From an uncultured Flavobacteriaceae bacterium (lineage in GTDB: Bacteria; Bacteroidota; Bacteroidia; Flavobacteriales; Flavobacteriaceae): a stretch of DNA of 64,000 nt. The translations under genes and the position numbers were made by a program. Location of the stretch: NCBI GenBank assembly GCA_947500385.1, contig CANMSA010000025.1, positions 1 through 64,000 on the forward strand, in the 5' to 3' direction. Of the stretch, positions 18,269-27,653 are shown one piece after another. A model generated the notes under the pieces. It did not search any database. It saw nothing but the letters and a program-made list of their open reading frames with translations, and had not been told where the DNA came from. Each line of letters begins with the position of its first letter. Position 1 is the stretch's first letter.

Positions 18269-19135
18269 TTATTTCTTGCTCCTTTTTAGTTCTTCAATCT
18301 CTTTTTGTAAAGCAATGACATACAGCGTCAACTCCTCAATTTTCATCAAAAGTTTGGAGTCCATTTCACCTAGTTTTACGCCATTTTTGACTACTTCCTC
18401 TGCAGACGGAATTTCCGGTAAGTGTCCGTTTTCCGCTATATAGGTTTCTACTTCCTCCAAGGAACGCAGCTCGTAATCCGCTTCAAATACGAAATCGCTC
18501 CAACCAGTTTCTATCACACATTCCTTTGCTCTTATACTGCCATTTACCGCTAGTTTGTAGGCGCCAGGGTTCGATGTTCCTATACCCACTTTCCCAGCAG
18601 GTATAAGCACGTTGCCGATGTCATTCCTCAAATACATATTATTGGTATCATTCGGAAACCCTACATAACCCATTCTACCATTTCTGTTTTTGTACTCTAG
18701 GTAACCTCTTCCCTGAGCCCCTGCTCGATTGCTTCTGAGACTCATAATTGGTGTGGAAGCATTATAAACTTCCATTTGACGTGATGGACTCGTTGTTCCA
18801 ACTCCAAATCTTCCCTTAGGCACGATTATATTTCCCAGGTCGTTGGTGATATACAGGCTATTGTTAGAGCTACTCGGAAACCCGATGTATCCGAGTCTTG
18901 AATTGGAATCATAGTATTCTAGATAACCTCGGGATTTGACTCCTTCTTCCTTAGACTGTAATCGTATTATAGGCGCTGTGGCGCTTTCAATCTCAAGTGG
19001 TCTGGCGGGAGAACGGGTCCCTATACCTGTGTTGCCGGTTGAGGGAAATTTGTTTTGAGAATTTGCATTCGGGATGTAACAAAGAACCATAAATGCGCTA
19101 AAAAATAGGGTTTTCTTTACGTGTGATTTTTTCAT
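18269..19135 (-). CDS. Secreted tail-fibre-like protein, paralogue of the one at 17114
   Basis: About 288 residues from the ATG at 19135, giving the signal peptide MKKSHVKKTLFFSAFMVL. A longer frame reaches 19219, but the promoter -7 box lies there, so those codons are probably not transcribed. Two internal repeats (RLGYIGFPSSSNNSLYITND and RMGYVGFPNDTNNMYLRND) are followed by VGIGTSNPGAYKLAVNG and the same C-terminal module as the 17114 gene: GWSDFVFEADY, GHLPEIPSAEEV, GVKLGEMDSKLLMKIEELTLY. It is transcribed from its own promoter. Probably a cell-surface or adhesin-like protein; function not known. Confidence 0.72.
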   Translation of the reverse strand: MKKSHVKKTLFFSAFMVLCYIPNANSQNKFPSTGNTGIGTRSPARPLEIESATAPIIRLQSKEEGVKSRGYLEYYDSNSRLGYIGFPSSSNNSLYITNDLGNIIVPKGRFGVGTTSPSRQMEVYNASTPIMSLRSNRAGAQGRGYLEYKNRNGRMGYVGFPNDTNNMYLRNDIGNVLIPAGKVGIGTSNPGAYKLAVNGSIRAKECVIETGWSDFVFEADYELRSLEEVETYIAENGHLPEIPSAEEVVKNGVKLGEMDSKLLMKIEELTLYVIALQKEIEELKRSKK

Positions 19136-19216
19136 AATTAGTTGTTTAAGTTTAATTGTACGAGGCAAAAACCATGTGAAACGCAGGATTCTCGTTGGTT
19201 CAATTATCAATCGAGG

Positions 19217-19310
19217 CAAAGTTAATTTTTTGTTAAGGAGTGCGTGATTCGATTTGTGAACAGATAGCTCGATTTCGAGCTTTATTTTAGCACAGAATGC
19301 ACGTTTGTAA
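19217..19310 (-). promoter_or_regulatory. Promoter with conserved 46 bp upstream element (copy 2)
   Basis: Minus-strand -7 box TAACTTTG (19217-19224), a full TAnnTTTG match. After a 40-base gap comes the 46 bp element at 19265-19310 with the inverted repeat AGCTCGA-TT-TCGAGCT identical to copy 1 and the distal TTACAAA also kept. Placement about 60 bases upstream of the transcription start suits an activator. Confidence 0.65.
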
Positions 19311-19457
19311 AACGGAGTGAAAATCCCCTCCTCCCCGCTAATTTTTCAGAACCATGTTTTTTTCTTGGAAAGGGGCGATGTTTGGTACATCTTATAGGAT
19401 AATTCTTAGGCCTCATTTTCCAACCTACATCACGCGGCCCTACTCTTGAAGAATCTA

Positions 19458-21494
19458 TTAGACCGATAAAGCGATGCTAAAACTGGTTCCCTGATCGTTT
19501 ATAACCTTCATTTTTCCGCGAAGCTGTTCGGTCAACAATTCTACCAATTCCATCCCAATAGCTCCTGGGCGCTTCTTTTTGGGCGTAATGCCTACACCAT
19601 TGTCGCGAATGGTTAGTAAAACAGTATTTTCAGATTTATTTAAACCTACTTCGATCACACCTTCCTTTCCTTCAGGGAAAGCATGTTTGATTGCGTTCAT
19701 AATAACTTCGTGGGTAATAAGCCCTAAGGATAGTGCTTGTTCCAAGTCAAAATGAATATCGGAAACTTTCATGGTGTAGCTAATTTTGGAGACGTTCGGT
19801 GGATAGGATTTTTTGATCGCCTCCACTAATTCCTGTAGATAATGTTTGAAGTTTACATGTTGCACGCCTTCAGTTTCATAGAGAATTTGATGTATAAGGG
19901 CCATTGATCTGATACGGGATTCTCCTTTTTCCAAAAAGGCCTTGATTACTTTGTTCTCTTTCTCCTGTGAGAGGCCTTGAATGGCCAAGAGACTCATAAT
20001 CAGTTGTAAATTGTTTTTCACCCTATGATGAATTTCTTTTAACAACAATTCCTTTTCCTGGAGCGCATTGTTCAGGCTGGTTTCTTGCTCCTGTAACAGT
20101 TTATTGGTTTTGGTTTTGGTGCGGTATCTATAATAAAAGAGGCTGGCCAGCCCAAGCGCCATTAAAAGTAAGAACGTAATAATAATCCGTGTGGCCTCGT
20201 TTTTAGATGCGGCTAATTTCTGTTCACTGTTTTGAAGTTTCAAACTGGCAATCTCATTGTCTTTTTTTTCCTCATTAAACTTTAACTCCAAGGCCGTTAA
20301 CTTTTCTTTACTATTCACAGAAGTCATGCTATCTTTTAACTTTGTTGCTTTCTGATAATATCGCAGCGCGCTTGCATAGTTCCTGTTTGCGGAATCTATT
20401 TTGGATAGATTTTTGTACGAATCGATCAAACGATAGTCATTTTTCAAATCTTTGGAAACGTTTATCGTGATTTTGGCATATTTTTCTGCCAATTCGTATT
20501 TCTCCAATTTCAAATAGGAGTTTGATAAAGAGATGGTAGCATAGGGGACGCTATTCAAATCGGAATTTTCGTCTTCCTTTAATGAACGATAGGCTTCTAA
20601 GTAAAAACCGACACTTTTTTTAAAAAAACCTTGTTCATGGTTGAAAAAACCCTGTAACATCTGGTATTGTGTTCTGTTAAGTTTTGAGTCTGCCAAAACA
20701 AGGGGGTCTTTTTCTAAAAACGTCATATACTGTTTTGCACATTCAAAATTCTTAAGATGTATATAGGAGGCTGCTATATTTAGACTTGAGTGAAAGCGAA
20801 AGAAGGGTTGGTTTTGCATATCCTCATAAGCTGCTTCCAAGGTTTGAATGGTCTTTTCATATTGTTCGGTGTCATAATAAATACTGGCAATACTATATTG
20901 TAGTGTGCCTTTCGCGGCCGCACCAAATTCGTTTTTTTCCAAAACCTTTTCGGCTTTTTGAAAAGCCTTTAAGGCTTCTTCTGTATTATCTTTTATTCTT
21001 AGTAGGCTGCCCTTGGTATGAAAAAGACGAAAGGAATACTTATCAGAGTCAATGATTCCTGCGATAGACTCAAGTGTGTCAATTCGTGCTAAGGCATCAT
21101 CATAGTTCCCTTTCAACATCGCTATTTGAACTTCACCAAAACCGGTTACCAATTTTTTCACCTTCTTATTAAAAGATTTTTCCTGCTTTTTAGTATCCAG
21201 AATAAAACTGTCTATGGCCTGTGTATTACGAAGATTAAAATAGTTAGAGATAAATGTAGATTTTATTTCTACCCACTGTATTGTATCCCGTTGTTCTACC
21301 GCCCATTGCTCGAGCTCTGATAGATAGGTGTACGCGGAATCTACATTGGTATTGTGTAGCTTGTGGAATTTTATAAGGCCTTCAGGTATCGATTTGCTCT
21401 TGTCAAACGCTTTTTGCTCGGAACGTATGCAACCTATGAGCAATGCGACAGTGATAATTGCTGTAAATAAGCGAAAAATAGAGGAGTTTTTCAA
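19458..21494 (-). CDS. TPR sensor histidine kinase (HisKA_2 type), lipoprotein-like signal
   Basis: 678 residues. The N-terminus has a lipobox-like signal (ITVALLIGC). Residues ~30-410 are tetratricopeptide-like helices (LFHTKGSLLRIKDNTEEALKAFQKAEKVLE region). A transmembrane helix follows near 433-455 (IIITFLLLMALGLASLFYYR), then a coiled coil and a HisKA_2 dimerisation segment with the phospho-acceptor in KEIHHRVKNNLQ near residue 487. The ATPase has NAIKHAF, DNGVGI and GAIGMELV boxes. No response regulator is in the window, so it is an orphan kinase; it lies beside the tail-fibre-like genes and might control them. The start codon is TTG, chosen because it begins the signal peptide. Confidence 0.85.
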   Translation of the reverse strand: MKNSSIFRLFTAIITVALLIGCIRSEQKAFDKSKSIPEGLIKFHKLHNTNVDSAYTYLSELEQWAVEQRDTIQWVEIKSTFISNYFNLRNTQAIDSFILDTKKQEKSFNKKVKKLVTGFGEVQIAMLKGNYDDALARIDTLESIAGIIDSDKYSFRLFHTKGSLLRIKDNTEEALKAFQKAEKVLEKNEFGAAAKGTLQYSIASIYYDTEQYEKTIQTLEAAYEDMQNQPFFRFHSSLNIAASYIHLKNFECAKQYMTFLEKDPLVLADSKLNRTQYQMLQGFFNHEQGFFKKSVGFYLEAYRSLKEDENSDLNSVPYATISLSNSYLKLEKYELAEKYAKITINVSKDLKNDYRLIDSYKNLSKIDSANRNYASALRYYQKATKLKDSMTSVNSKEKLTALELKFNEEKKDNEIASLKLQNSEQKLAASKNEATRIIITFLLLMALGLASLFYYRYRTKTKTNKLLQEQETSLNNALQEKELLLKEIHHRVKNNLQLIMSLLAIQGLSQEKENKVIKAFLEKGESRIRSMALIHQILYETEGVQHVNFKHYLQELVEAIKKSYPPNVSKISYTMKVSDIHFDLEQALSLGLITHEVIMNAIKHAFPEGKEGVIEVGLNKSENTVLLTIRDNGVGITPKKKRPGAIGMELVELLTEQLRGKMKVINDQGTSFSIALSV

Positions 21495-21589
21495 AGTACA
21501 ATTTTTAAAAAGATACTATAATTTGATGGATCTTTTTGAACTCTAATGAAATGAGTGCTACAAATAAAACAACGGTGACGCAAATCAAA

Positions 21590-21865
21590 CTATCCTTCAT
21601 TAAGACCTACAAAATCATCTGGAATGTTGATTCCGGTATCGTAGATAATAGTATCCGTAAAGGTGGTTGTACGTGCATGCTATTATAAAGCAAACGAAAT
21701 TTTAGGCCTTTTTCGAATACCAGTGGCCTTTACATTTACTCGGGCAGAAGCCGCTATATAAGGTTCGCTTCCGGGAAAAGTCATCGGCATAAATGCCAAG
21801 CCAGTTGTTCTAAAACCTTCCGAAGAACTTCTAGATTGTTCATCTAACCAATATATTCCCTTAAT
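21590..21865 (-). pseudogene. Decayed gene fragment, unknown family
   Basis: A single minus-strand frame runs 91 codons from 21865 to the stop at 21590-21592, interrupted only by adjacent TAA and TAG codons at 21680-21685. The upstream piece reads like protein (WLDEQSRSSSEGFRTTG, then EPYIAASARVNVKATGIRKR). The downstream piece in the same frame also does (TDTIIYDTGINIPDDFVG). There is no start codon with a ribosome site. I infer a remnant of a larger gene. The family is not recognised. Confidence 0.4.
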
Positions 21866-21954
21866 TTATTCTCACTAGCTGTAACCAATTGCGAATTTTG
21901 GAGTCATAAGTATAATTAACGGATAAAGAACATTAGGCCTTCTAAAAGACATTT

Positions 21955-22761
21955 ATGAAAATATTGACCAAGGGCAAGTATTACGGAGAAAAAAAGATGG
22001 AACATCATACGAATGGGGTCGTTTTGTCCGAATACAATTATAACACCCCTAAGACAGACTGGCATTATCATGAGAATCCGTATTTCATGTATGTACTCCA
22101 AGGAAATGTCTTTGATTTCAACAAAAAAAAGAGCACAACCTGTAGCTCGGGAAGCTTGTTGTTGCACAATTGGAACGAGGTGCATTGTAATACCAAAGAG
22201 TCTGACTTTGCGCGAGGTTTTCATATTGAATTCGAAAGGGGTTGGTACGAAGAAAAAAAATTGGATGTCGATTTATGGGAAGGAAGCAAGCGAATCGAAG
22301 ACCCGATAATGCACCATCTATTGGGCAAGCTATATGTGGAATTCAGAAACCGTGATGCGCATTCGGCCTTGGAGATCGATCTTTTGCTGTTGCAGCTGTG
22401 TGAGGCTTCCCAATCAAATCATATCAAGGAATACTGCGATCCGCCCGCTTGGATAAATAGATTGAAAGAACTGTTGCATGATGGGGATACCACGGGCTTG
22501 AACTTACAAGGACTCTCAGAAACCTTAGGAGTACACCCCGTGCATTTGTCGCGCACCATCCCAAAATATTTTTCCAGTGGTTTAAGCAATTACTTGCGAA
22601 GGCAAAAGGTAAAAAAAGCACTTAACTATCTCTTTGACCCGTCTTATTCACTGACCGAGATCCCATATTTGTGCGGTTTTGCAGATCAAAGCCATTTTAG
22701 CAGAACGTTCAAAGGTTATTTTGGGGCGACCCCCAAAGTATATAGAGCCAGATTGGTGTAA
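21955..22761 (+). CDS. AraC-family transcriptional regulator
   Basis: 268 residues. The N-terminal ~130 residues are a cupin-like sensing domain (DWHYHENPYFMYVLQGNVFDF). The C-terminal ~100 residues hold two helix-turn-helix motifs typical of AraC/XylS proteins (LSETLGVHPVHLSRTI and the signature LTEIPYLCGFADQSHFSRTF, then FGATPKVYR). It should bind DNA in the cytoplasm and respond to a small ligand. Its stop codon overlaps a possible start of the next gene (TAATG), so it may be co-transcribed with the serine hydrolase downstream. Confidence 0.92.
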   Translation: MKILTKGKYYGEKKMEHHTNGVVLSEYNYNTPKTDWHYHENPYFMYVLQGNVFDFNKKKSTTCSSGSLLLHNWNEVHCNTKESDFARGFHIEFERGWYEEKKLDVDLWEGSKRIEDPIMHHLLGKLYVEFRNRDAHSALEIDLLLLQLCEASQSNHIKEYCDPPAWINRLKELLHDGDTTGLNLQGLSETLGVHPVHLSRTIPKYFSSGLSNYLRRQKVKKALNYLFDPSYSLTEIPYLCGFADQSHFSRTFKGYFGATPKVYRARLV

Positions 22762-22829
22762 TGTTAAAACTATTCTATTTTCTTGCTTTTTTCATTCCTA
22801 CTTTTGATTGCAAAAGAAATCTAAGAAAC

Positions 22830-23903
22830 ATGAAAAGACAAGTCGTTTTAGTCGTACTTATGCTGGTGGGTATAAACTCTTTAAGAGCCCAAATCGATTT
22901 TTCCAAAAAAAATACGGTACAGGAACCGCTGTTCGATGCAATGAGTGCGCAGATCGAAGCAGGTACTTACGAAAGGATTACCAGTGTGTTGATCGCCCGT
23001 GATGGCAAACTGATATATGAACACTATTTCAACGGAAATACCGAAGATTCAAAACACAACACCCGATCGGCTACCAAAACCGTAGCGACCTTGTTAACGG
23101 GAGTAGCGATCGATCAAGGTTTTATCGCTTCGGAAAAGGACTTTCTTTTTAAGTATTTAAAGCATAAGATGCCCGTTCAAAACCCTGATGCGCGAAAAAC
23201 CAAAATTACCTTGGAAGACATCTTATCCATGAGTTCTATATTGGAATGTGATGACGATAATGGTTTCTCACGTGGCAATGAGGAACGCATGTATATTATT
23301 GAAGATTGGCCACAATTTTTGGTCGATTTGCCGGTGAAATCGTATCCTTTCGGTCCCAAGCCGAACGAATTGCCCTATGGTAGGATGATGAGCTATTGTT
23401 CCGCAGGTGCCGCCGTCATGGCCGAAGTCGTGCAGGAGGCGGTAGGTATGAAAGCAACGGATTTTTACAAAAAGAATTTACTGGAACCGTTGGGCATTTC
23501 CGATATGACACTTCATTATACTCCCACGGGCACTCTGAATACTGCAGGGGGCAGCGAATATCGAAGCAGAGACTTGTTAAAACTCATTCAGTTGTGTCTT
23601 CAAAAAGGAAAATGGGACGGGCAACAATTGATCAGTGCGGATTGGATAGAAAAAGCGACTACACCCAAGGTAAATGCATGGGAAGGGATGGATTATGGGT
23701 ACCTTTTATGGCTGCGCAATTTTGGTTCGGGCGAAGGGGTAAAGAGTTATGCGATGTCCGGGAACGGAGGGAATAAAGTAGTTGCTTTTCCCGCATTGAA
23801 TACGACGGTAGTACTTACAACAAGGAACTATAATAATAGAAAGGCACATGGGTATACCGATGAACTGTTGAACAAGTATATTGTTCCTGCCTTGCAGCGG
23901 TAG
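22830..23903 (+). CDS. Serine hydrolase, beta-lactamase / class C family
   Basis: About 357 residues from the ATG at 22830, which gives a clean signal peptide (MKRQVVLVVLMLVGINSLRA). An earlier ATG at 22761 overlaps the AraC stop as TAATG and is an alternative start. The catalytic SxxK motif is SATK within TRSATKTV; the Y-x-S/N motif is SYCSAG; a GNGGNKV segment stands in for the KTG triad. This fold includes penicillin-binding, esterase and D-aminopeptidase activities, and the true substrate cannot be told. Likely periplasmic. Converges with the methyltransferase-like gene, leaving a gap of only 22 bases. Confidence 0.87.
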   Translation: MKRQVVLVVLMLVGINSLRAQIDFSKKNTVQEPLFDAMSAQIEAGTYERITSVLIARDGKLIYEHYFNGNTEDSKHNTRSATKTVATLLTGVAIDQGFIASEKDFLFKYLKHKMPVQNPDARKTKITLEDILSMSSILECDDDNGFSRGNEERMYIIEDWPQFLVDLPVKSYPFGPKPNELPYGRMMSYCSAGAAVMAEVVQEAVGMKATDFYKKNLLEPLGISDMTLHYTPTGTLNTAGGSEYRSRDLLKLIQLCLQKGKWDGQQLISADWIEKATTPKVNAWEGMDYGYLLWLRNFGSGEGVKSYAMSGNGGNKVVAFPALNTTVVLTTRNYNNRKAHGYTDELLNKYIVPALQR

Positions 23904-23925
23904 GCTTGTACCCTTTAGGGGCCAC

Positions 23926-24540
23926 TTATTTACGGAAGTCGTAGACATATAGCCGTTTTTGAAACCCTTTTACTTGATACTCATCGGTAGGTTCGACCCC
24001 GTCAAATGCAAACGTGAGGCTAAGTACCAAACAGTTTTCAAATGCGTTGTTCTCTAAGAGCCGATTCATGACCGGTACCGACATATAGGAATATACGACC
24101 GATTTGGTTGGGATGGCGTAGTCAAAAATATCCGATTTTATAAAAGTGATCGGAAGCTTTTTCCATCTATTTTTCAATCGAGAAACAAAGACCGCAAAAA
24201 AATCGAGCTCCACGGCAATAATCGATTTCCACTGGAAGCTCGTAGCGGCAATACGGGTAATTTTCGCATATCCGGCACCTATCTCCACAAAATTCATGTC
24301 ATCTGTACTGGCCAAGTATTTTTTAATTACTTTAAGAAATGGTTTTTCTACATGACCTACCTGGCTAGAAACCAATACCACGCGATCATTGCGCGCGATT
24401 ACCGATAGTTGCTGAAAAGCGAACAGGGCCATACCCAAGGCCAATGTTCCAAAGATTCCGAGATATAAAAATGCTGCCATTGATCGATCGGTAGTATACG
24501 CGTGTTCCAATACACGATAAAATAAAGGTACGGGAACCAT
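23926..24540 (-). CDS. Membrane-anchored class I methyltransferase-like protein
   Basis: 204 residues. An N-terminal membrane helix (AAFLYLGIFGTLALGMALFAF, about 23-43) precedes a Rossmann-type methyltransferase core with the SAM-binding motif FVEIGAGYAKIT near residue 85-96, then the acidic AVELDFF strand and a DIFDYAIP segment. An unusual feature is the membrane anchor on a small methyltransferase. Substrate and role are unknown. No operon partner is evident. Confidence 0.65.
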   Translation of the reverse strand: MVPVPLFYRVLEHAYTTDRSMAAFLYLGIFGTLALGMALFAFQQLSVIARNDRVVLVSSQVGHVEKPFLKVIKKYLASTDDMNFVEIGAGYAKITRIAATSFQWKSIIAVELDFFAVFVSRLKNRWKKLPITFIKSDIFDYAIPTKSVVYSYMSVPVMNRLLENNAFENCLVLSLTFAFDGVEPTDEYQVKGFQKRLYVYDFRK

Positions 24541-24672
24541 TTTGGAATTCGATACCCCGTGTTATAACTGTAAGGATTTCTGTATAAAGTGTACTTGGGT
24601 AGTAGGAACATTCCTTGATAGGCAATTGCTATCACCTCATCAAAAAAGCGGAGTGGCCTTGCTACTTTTTAA

Positions 24673-26025
24673 CTAGGCTTGGTTGGGAACGCGTTCTTGC
24701 GCCTTAGGAGTACTTTTACTTTTTCCAAAAGAGTTGATAACCATCAAAATGGTAATAAGGAGAAAGATAATACCTCCGATAAAAAATACCATCGTCGCTA
24801 TTTTCTCAAAAAGGATTCCGCCAAGCAGGAGCCCGAACATACTGGCAAAACTGCCCATGCTATTGCCATACCCTTGTATCGCCCCCTGCATTTTAGCACT
24901 TCCTGTTCGCGATAGAAGGGCTAAAAAGCTAGGCCACATAAGTCCGTTTCCTATCGATAACAGCGTGTTTGCCAGGTATAAGGCAATGATATCTTGAATA
25001 GACAATAGGAGAAAGCTTCCACTAAGAAAAATGGCGCCTATCAAGATCAACGATTCATTTGAAAACTTACCTGATAACCTTGACAAAACAGGGCCTTGAA
25101 CTAGAATCATGATAAAGCTAGAGTAGGCCAGGAAGATGCCTAGGTCGGTGGCCGACCATTGTAGCAAGGTATTGGCGTAAATGGGCAATCCTGCATAGAA
25201 AAGGCTAAAGGCCAAAAAGGTGAGAAAATAAACAGCGTACAATAGGGGAATGCCCGGTTGTCTTAAAACACTGCGCCAACCTTTTTTCTCGGGTTGCGCC
25301 TCGATAGCTCCCTCTTGGTAACATTCTTTGTGTTCTACCTGAAAAAACTTACGGAAGGTAAAGTGTTTATTATCGCCGGTATCCACGACACAGGGATTAC
25401 TTTCTTTTAAGCGCGTATTGATAACAAAAATAGCAATGAGCGATATGATGGCCGCCAAAATCAGGGGCAGTGCTTCCCCTAAAAAGGTAGAGGCCAAGAT
25501 ACCTGCGATGGCCGGACCCAATACAAAACCAGTACTTGTTGAAGCGCCCATTTTTCCAAAATTGCCATTTCTATCCTCGTCCGTTGAAATGTCCGATAAG
25601 TAGGCATTGGCCACCGATACGTTTCCTCCCGTAAAGCCATCGAAAATACGGGCGACAAAAATAAGCAACAAAGGTACCGTCATAGCATAACTTCCGGTCA
25701 AAGCGGTATCCTGCGACCACAAGGTAGTTTTTGGGAGCAGAAAGGCCAATAGAAACAATAGCCATGCAAAAAAGGTACCTGCCTGGCTAATGACCAACAC
25801 CTTTTTTCTTCCGATACGGTCGGACAAACTTCCCAGCATCGGTGCGCCGATGAATTGAAAAAAGGGGTACATGGCCCCCAAGATTCCATAAATGAATCCG
25901 TTGCCCCCCATATCGACCACGATAAAAATCAAAATTGGGATAACGATACTATAGCCTAAAATACCAATAAAATTCACCAATAGAATTGGAAATATCTTGG
26001 ATGGAATGAAGGAACGAAACTTCAT
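24673..26025 (-). CDS. MFS transporter, TetA-like drug:proton antiporter
   Basis: 450 residues with about 12 transmembrane helices and the MFS motif A (LGSLSDRIGRKKVLVIS) after TM2, followed by a second motif region (RIFDGFTGGNVSVANAYLSD). This places it near the tetracycline-efflux type DHA1 family. It probably exports a hydrophobic compound from the cytoplasm by proton exchange. It lies 86 bases after the CPXCG gene in the same direction as the RND efflux operon, so it may be co-expressed with it, though the gap allows a separate promoter. Confidence 0.87.
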   Translation of the reverse strand: MKFRSFIPSKIFPILLVNFIGILGYSIVIPILIFIVVDMGGNGFIYGILGAMYPFFQFIGAPMLGSLSDRIGRKKVLVISQAGTFFAWLLFLLAFLLPKTTLWSQDTALTGSYAMTVPLLLIFVARIFDGFTGGNVSVANAYLSDISTDEDRNGNFGKMGASTSTGFVLGPAIAGILASTFLGEALPLILAAIISLIAIFVINTRLKESNPCVVDTGDNKHFTFRKFFQVEHKECYQEGAIEAQPEKKGWRSVLRQPGIPLLYAVYFLTFLAFSLFYAGLPIYANTLLQWSATDLGIFLAYSSFIMILVQGPVLSRLSGKFSNESLILIGAIFLSGSFLLLSIQDIIALYLANTLLSIGNGLMWPSFLALLSRTGSAKMQGAIQGYGNSMGSFASMFGLLLGGILFEKIATMVFFIGGIIFLLITILMVINSFGKSKSTPKAQERVPNQA

Positions 26026-26111
26026 AAGACGTATTTCTTTGAAAGAGCTCCTTAAAAGTAGGCAATAGCGCCCACCTTTTTACAAGGCGCTGTGAAATTA
26101 ACAACCGATCG

Positions 26112-26294
26112 TTATTGTTCAATATCTCGTGCTTCAAACCCGATCAATTCGTTTGCCTCGAACCGTGGGCTAACCTCAATAGGGTTACAGCACACCTCAC
26201 AGTCTTCTACGTAGGTCTGTTTTGATACCGACGGGTCCATTAACATGGAAATTTCTTCCCAGCAATACGGACATTGAAAGAAATGCTCATACAT
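26112..26294 (-). CDS. CPXCG motif-containing zinc-ribbon protein
   Basis: A 60-residue protein with paired cysteines CPYC (residues ~8-11) and CEVCC (residues ~32-36), the CPXCG family pattern of a small zinc ribbon. Short, acidic, no signal peptide. It begins 5 bases after the TolC-like gene, so it is the likely tail cistron of the RND operon. The family has no assigned function. Confidence 0.8.
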   Translation of the reverse strand: MYEHFFQCPYCWEEISMLMDPSVSKQTYVEDCEVCCNPIEVSPRFEANELIGFEARDIEQ

Positions 26295-26299
26295 GCTCC

Positions 26300-27649
26300 T
26301 CAGAATTCAACGTTTAATAGCTGCCCGGTAAGTTGTAACAATTGTAGCTCGGCCAATTTTGCATCGTACTTCGCCAGGTTTTTATTGGTCTGGGCGTTCA
26401 GTAGATTGATTTGGGCCTGCCGAAATTCTATGGAAGTAATACTTCCCAACTGAAACTGTTCTTTGGAGCGCTCAAAGTTGTTTTGATTGGTACGTACGTT
26501 TTGGGCTTGTATGGCAAAAATATCCAAGCGATTTTGATAAATGGCCATGGCGTTTTCAATATCCCGATGTACTTCAAGCGCCACTTGTTCTTTCAACAGT
26601 TCCTGATTTTCGTAAGCGATTTTTGCATTTTTTACGCGAACGGTAGTGCTGCCCCCGTCAAACAGATTCCATGTGAGGCTGGCGCCCAATCCAAAATTCC
26701 AGGTTTCATTGTTGGTTCCTGGAAAAAAGGCCGAGGCGGCACTTTGGTTCAAATTCCAGCCGTATGACCCATTAAGGCCTATGGTTGGCAGGTAGCCCGA
26801 TTTGTTTACTTTGATGTCGTACGCATTTATTTGGAGGTTTTTCTCGTTTTGTAATAATGCAACGTTGTTTAAGCTGGCCTTCTCAATATGTTCTTCCAGT
26901 TTTATTTTTGGGATAAATTGTACCAAGGTATCAACGGTGAAAGTAGTATTTAAACTTTGGCTCAATACCACGTTGAGGTCCCGTTTTACATTTGCCAATT
27001 GCTGGCGGTTGTTCAAAAGATTAACACTATCGTTTGTAACATCTACTTGGGCATTTAAAATATCAAGTTTTGTGTTTTGCCCATATTCAAATGCGTATTC
27101 CGCCCGTTTTATTCGTTGGGTCGAAACCTCCAAAGCCTGTTGTAGCACATTTTCATTTTCGGTGAGTCTGGCTACTTCGAAGTACACGCTAAACAATTGT
27201 ATCATCGTGTTTTCAATGGTCTCCCGTGCTTGGAGCTCGCTTAATTGGTATTGTTCTTTGAGCCTTTTATAGTTGTAATACCGGCCAAGCCCGTCAAAAA
27301 GGGTGTAGTTGGCGTTTAAGGAGCCATTGTATCGCTGGGCTTCGGCTTTGTAGATATCTATATCGCCTCGTGGGCTACCGTCTTCATTGATCTGTCCCGG
27401 AAACTCGATGGTCGAATCATCTCTATTATAGTCGGCACCCCCAACGGCTGTTAGGGTAGGTAGATAACCAGAGTTTAAAATGCCTTGATTGTTATCGGCA
27501 ATGGCCACTTGGTTCTTAGCTACTTTAATGCCAAAATTATTTTCCAATGCCAAGGCCACTGCCGCTTTTTTTGACAGCACTTGTTCTTGTGAAAAGAGTG
27601 CTAGATGCCCTAGGACGAAAAAAGGGAAAAGGAGTAAGGGATACTTCAT
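26300..27649 (-). CDS. TolC-family outer membrane efflux protein
   Basis: About 449 residues from the ATG at 27649, chosen because it gives the signal peptide [20 protein letters not shown] and starts 4 bases after the RND gene. Two internal repeats (near [20 protein letters not shown] and [19 protein letters not shown]) are typical of TolC, with long coiled helices between. It forms the outer membrane exit duct of the RND pump. Upstream in-frame codons overlap the RND gene and are unlikely to be used. Confidence 0.9.
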   Translation of the reverse strand: MKYPLLLFPFFVLGHLALFSQEQVLSKKAAVALALENNFGIKVAKNQVAIADNNQGILNSGYLPTLTAVGGADYNRDDSTIEFPGQINEDGSPRGDIDIYKAEAQRYNGSLNANYTLFDGLGRYYNYKRLKEQYQLSELQARETIENTMIQLFSVYFEVARLTENENVLQQALEVSTQRIKRAEYAFEYGQNTKLDILNAQVDVTNDSVNLLNNRQQLANVKRDLNVVLSQSLNTTFTVDTLVQFIPKIKLEEHIEKASLNNVALLQNEKNLQINAYDIKVNKSGYLPTIGLNGSYGWNLNQSAASAFFPGTNNETWNFGLGASLTWNLFDGGSTTVRVKNAKIAYENQELLKEQVALEVHRDIENAMAIYQNRLDIFAIQAQNVRTNQNNFERSKEQFQLGSITSIEFRQAQINLLNAQTNKNLAKYDAKLAELQLLQLTGQLLNVEF

Positions 27650-27653
27650 TGGT

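Noticed and set aside
19136-19219. Upstream extension of the 18269 gene
   Set aside because: It overlaps the promoter -7 box and would bury the signal peptide start at 19135.
18119-19310. Invertible promoter or shufflon between the two tail-fibre-like genes
   Set aside because: The two 46 bp elements are in the same orientation, and no recombinase is present, so inversion is not possible between them.
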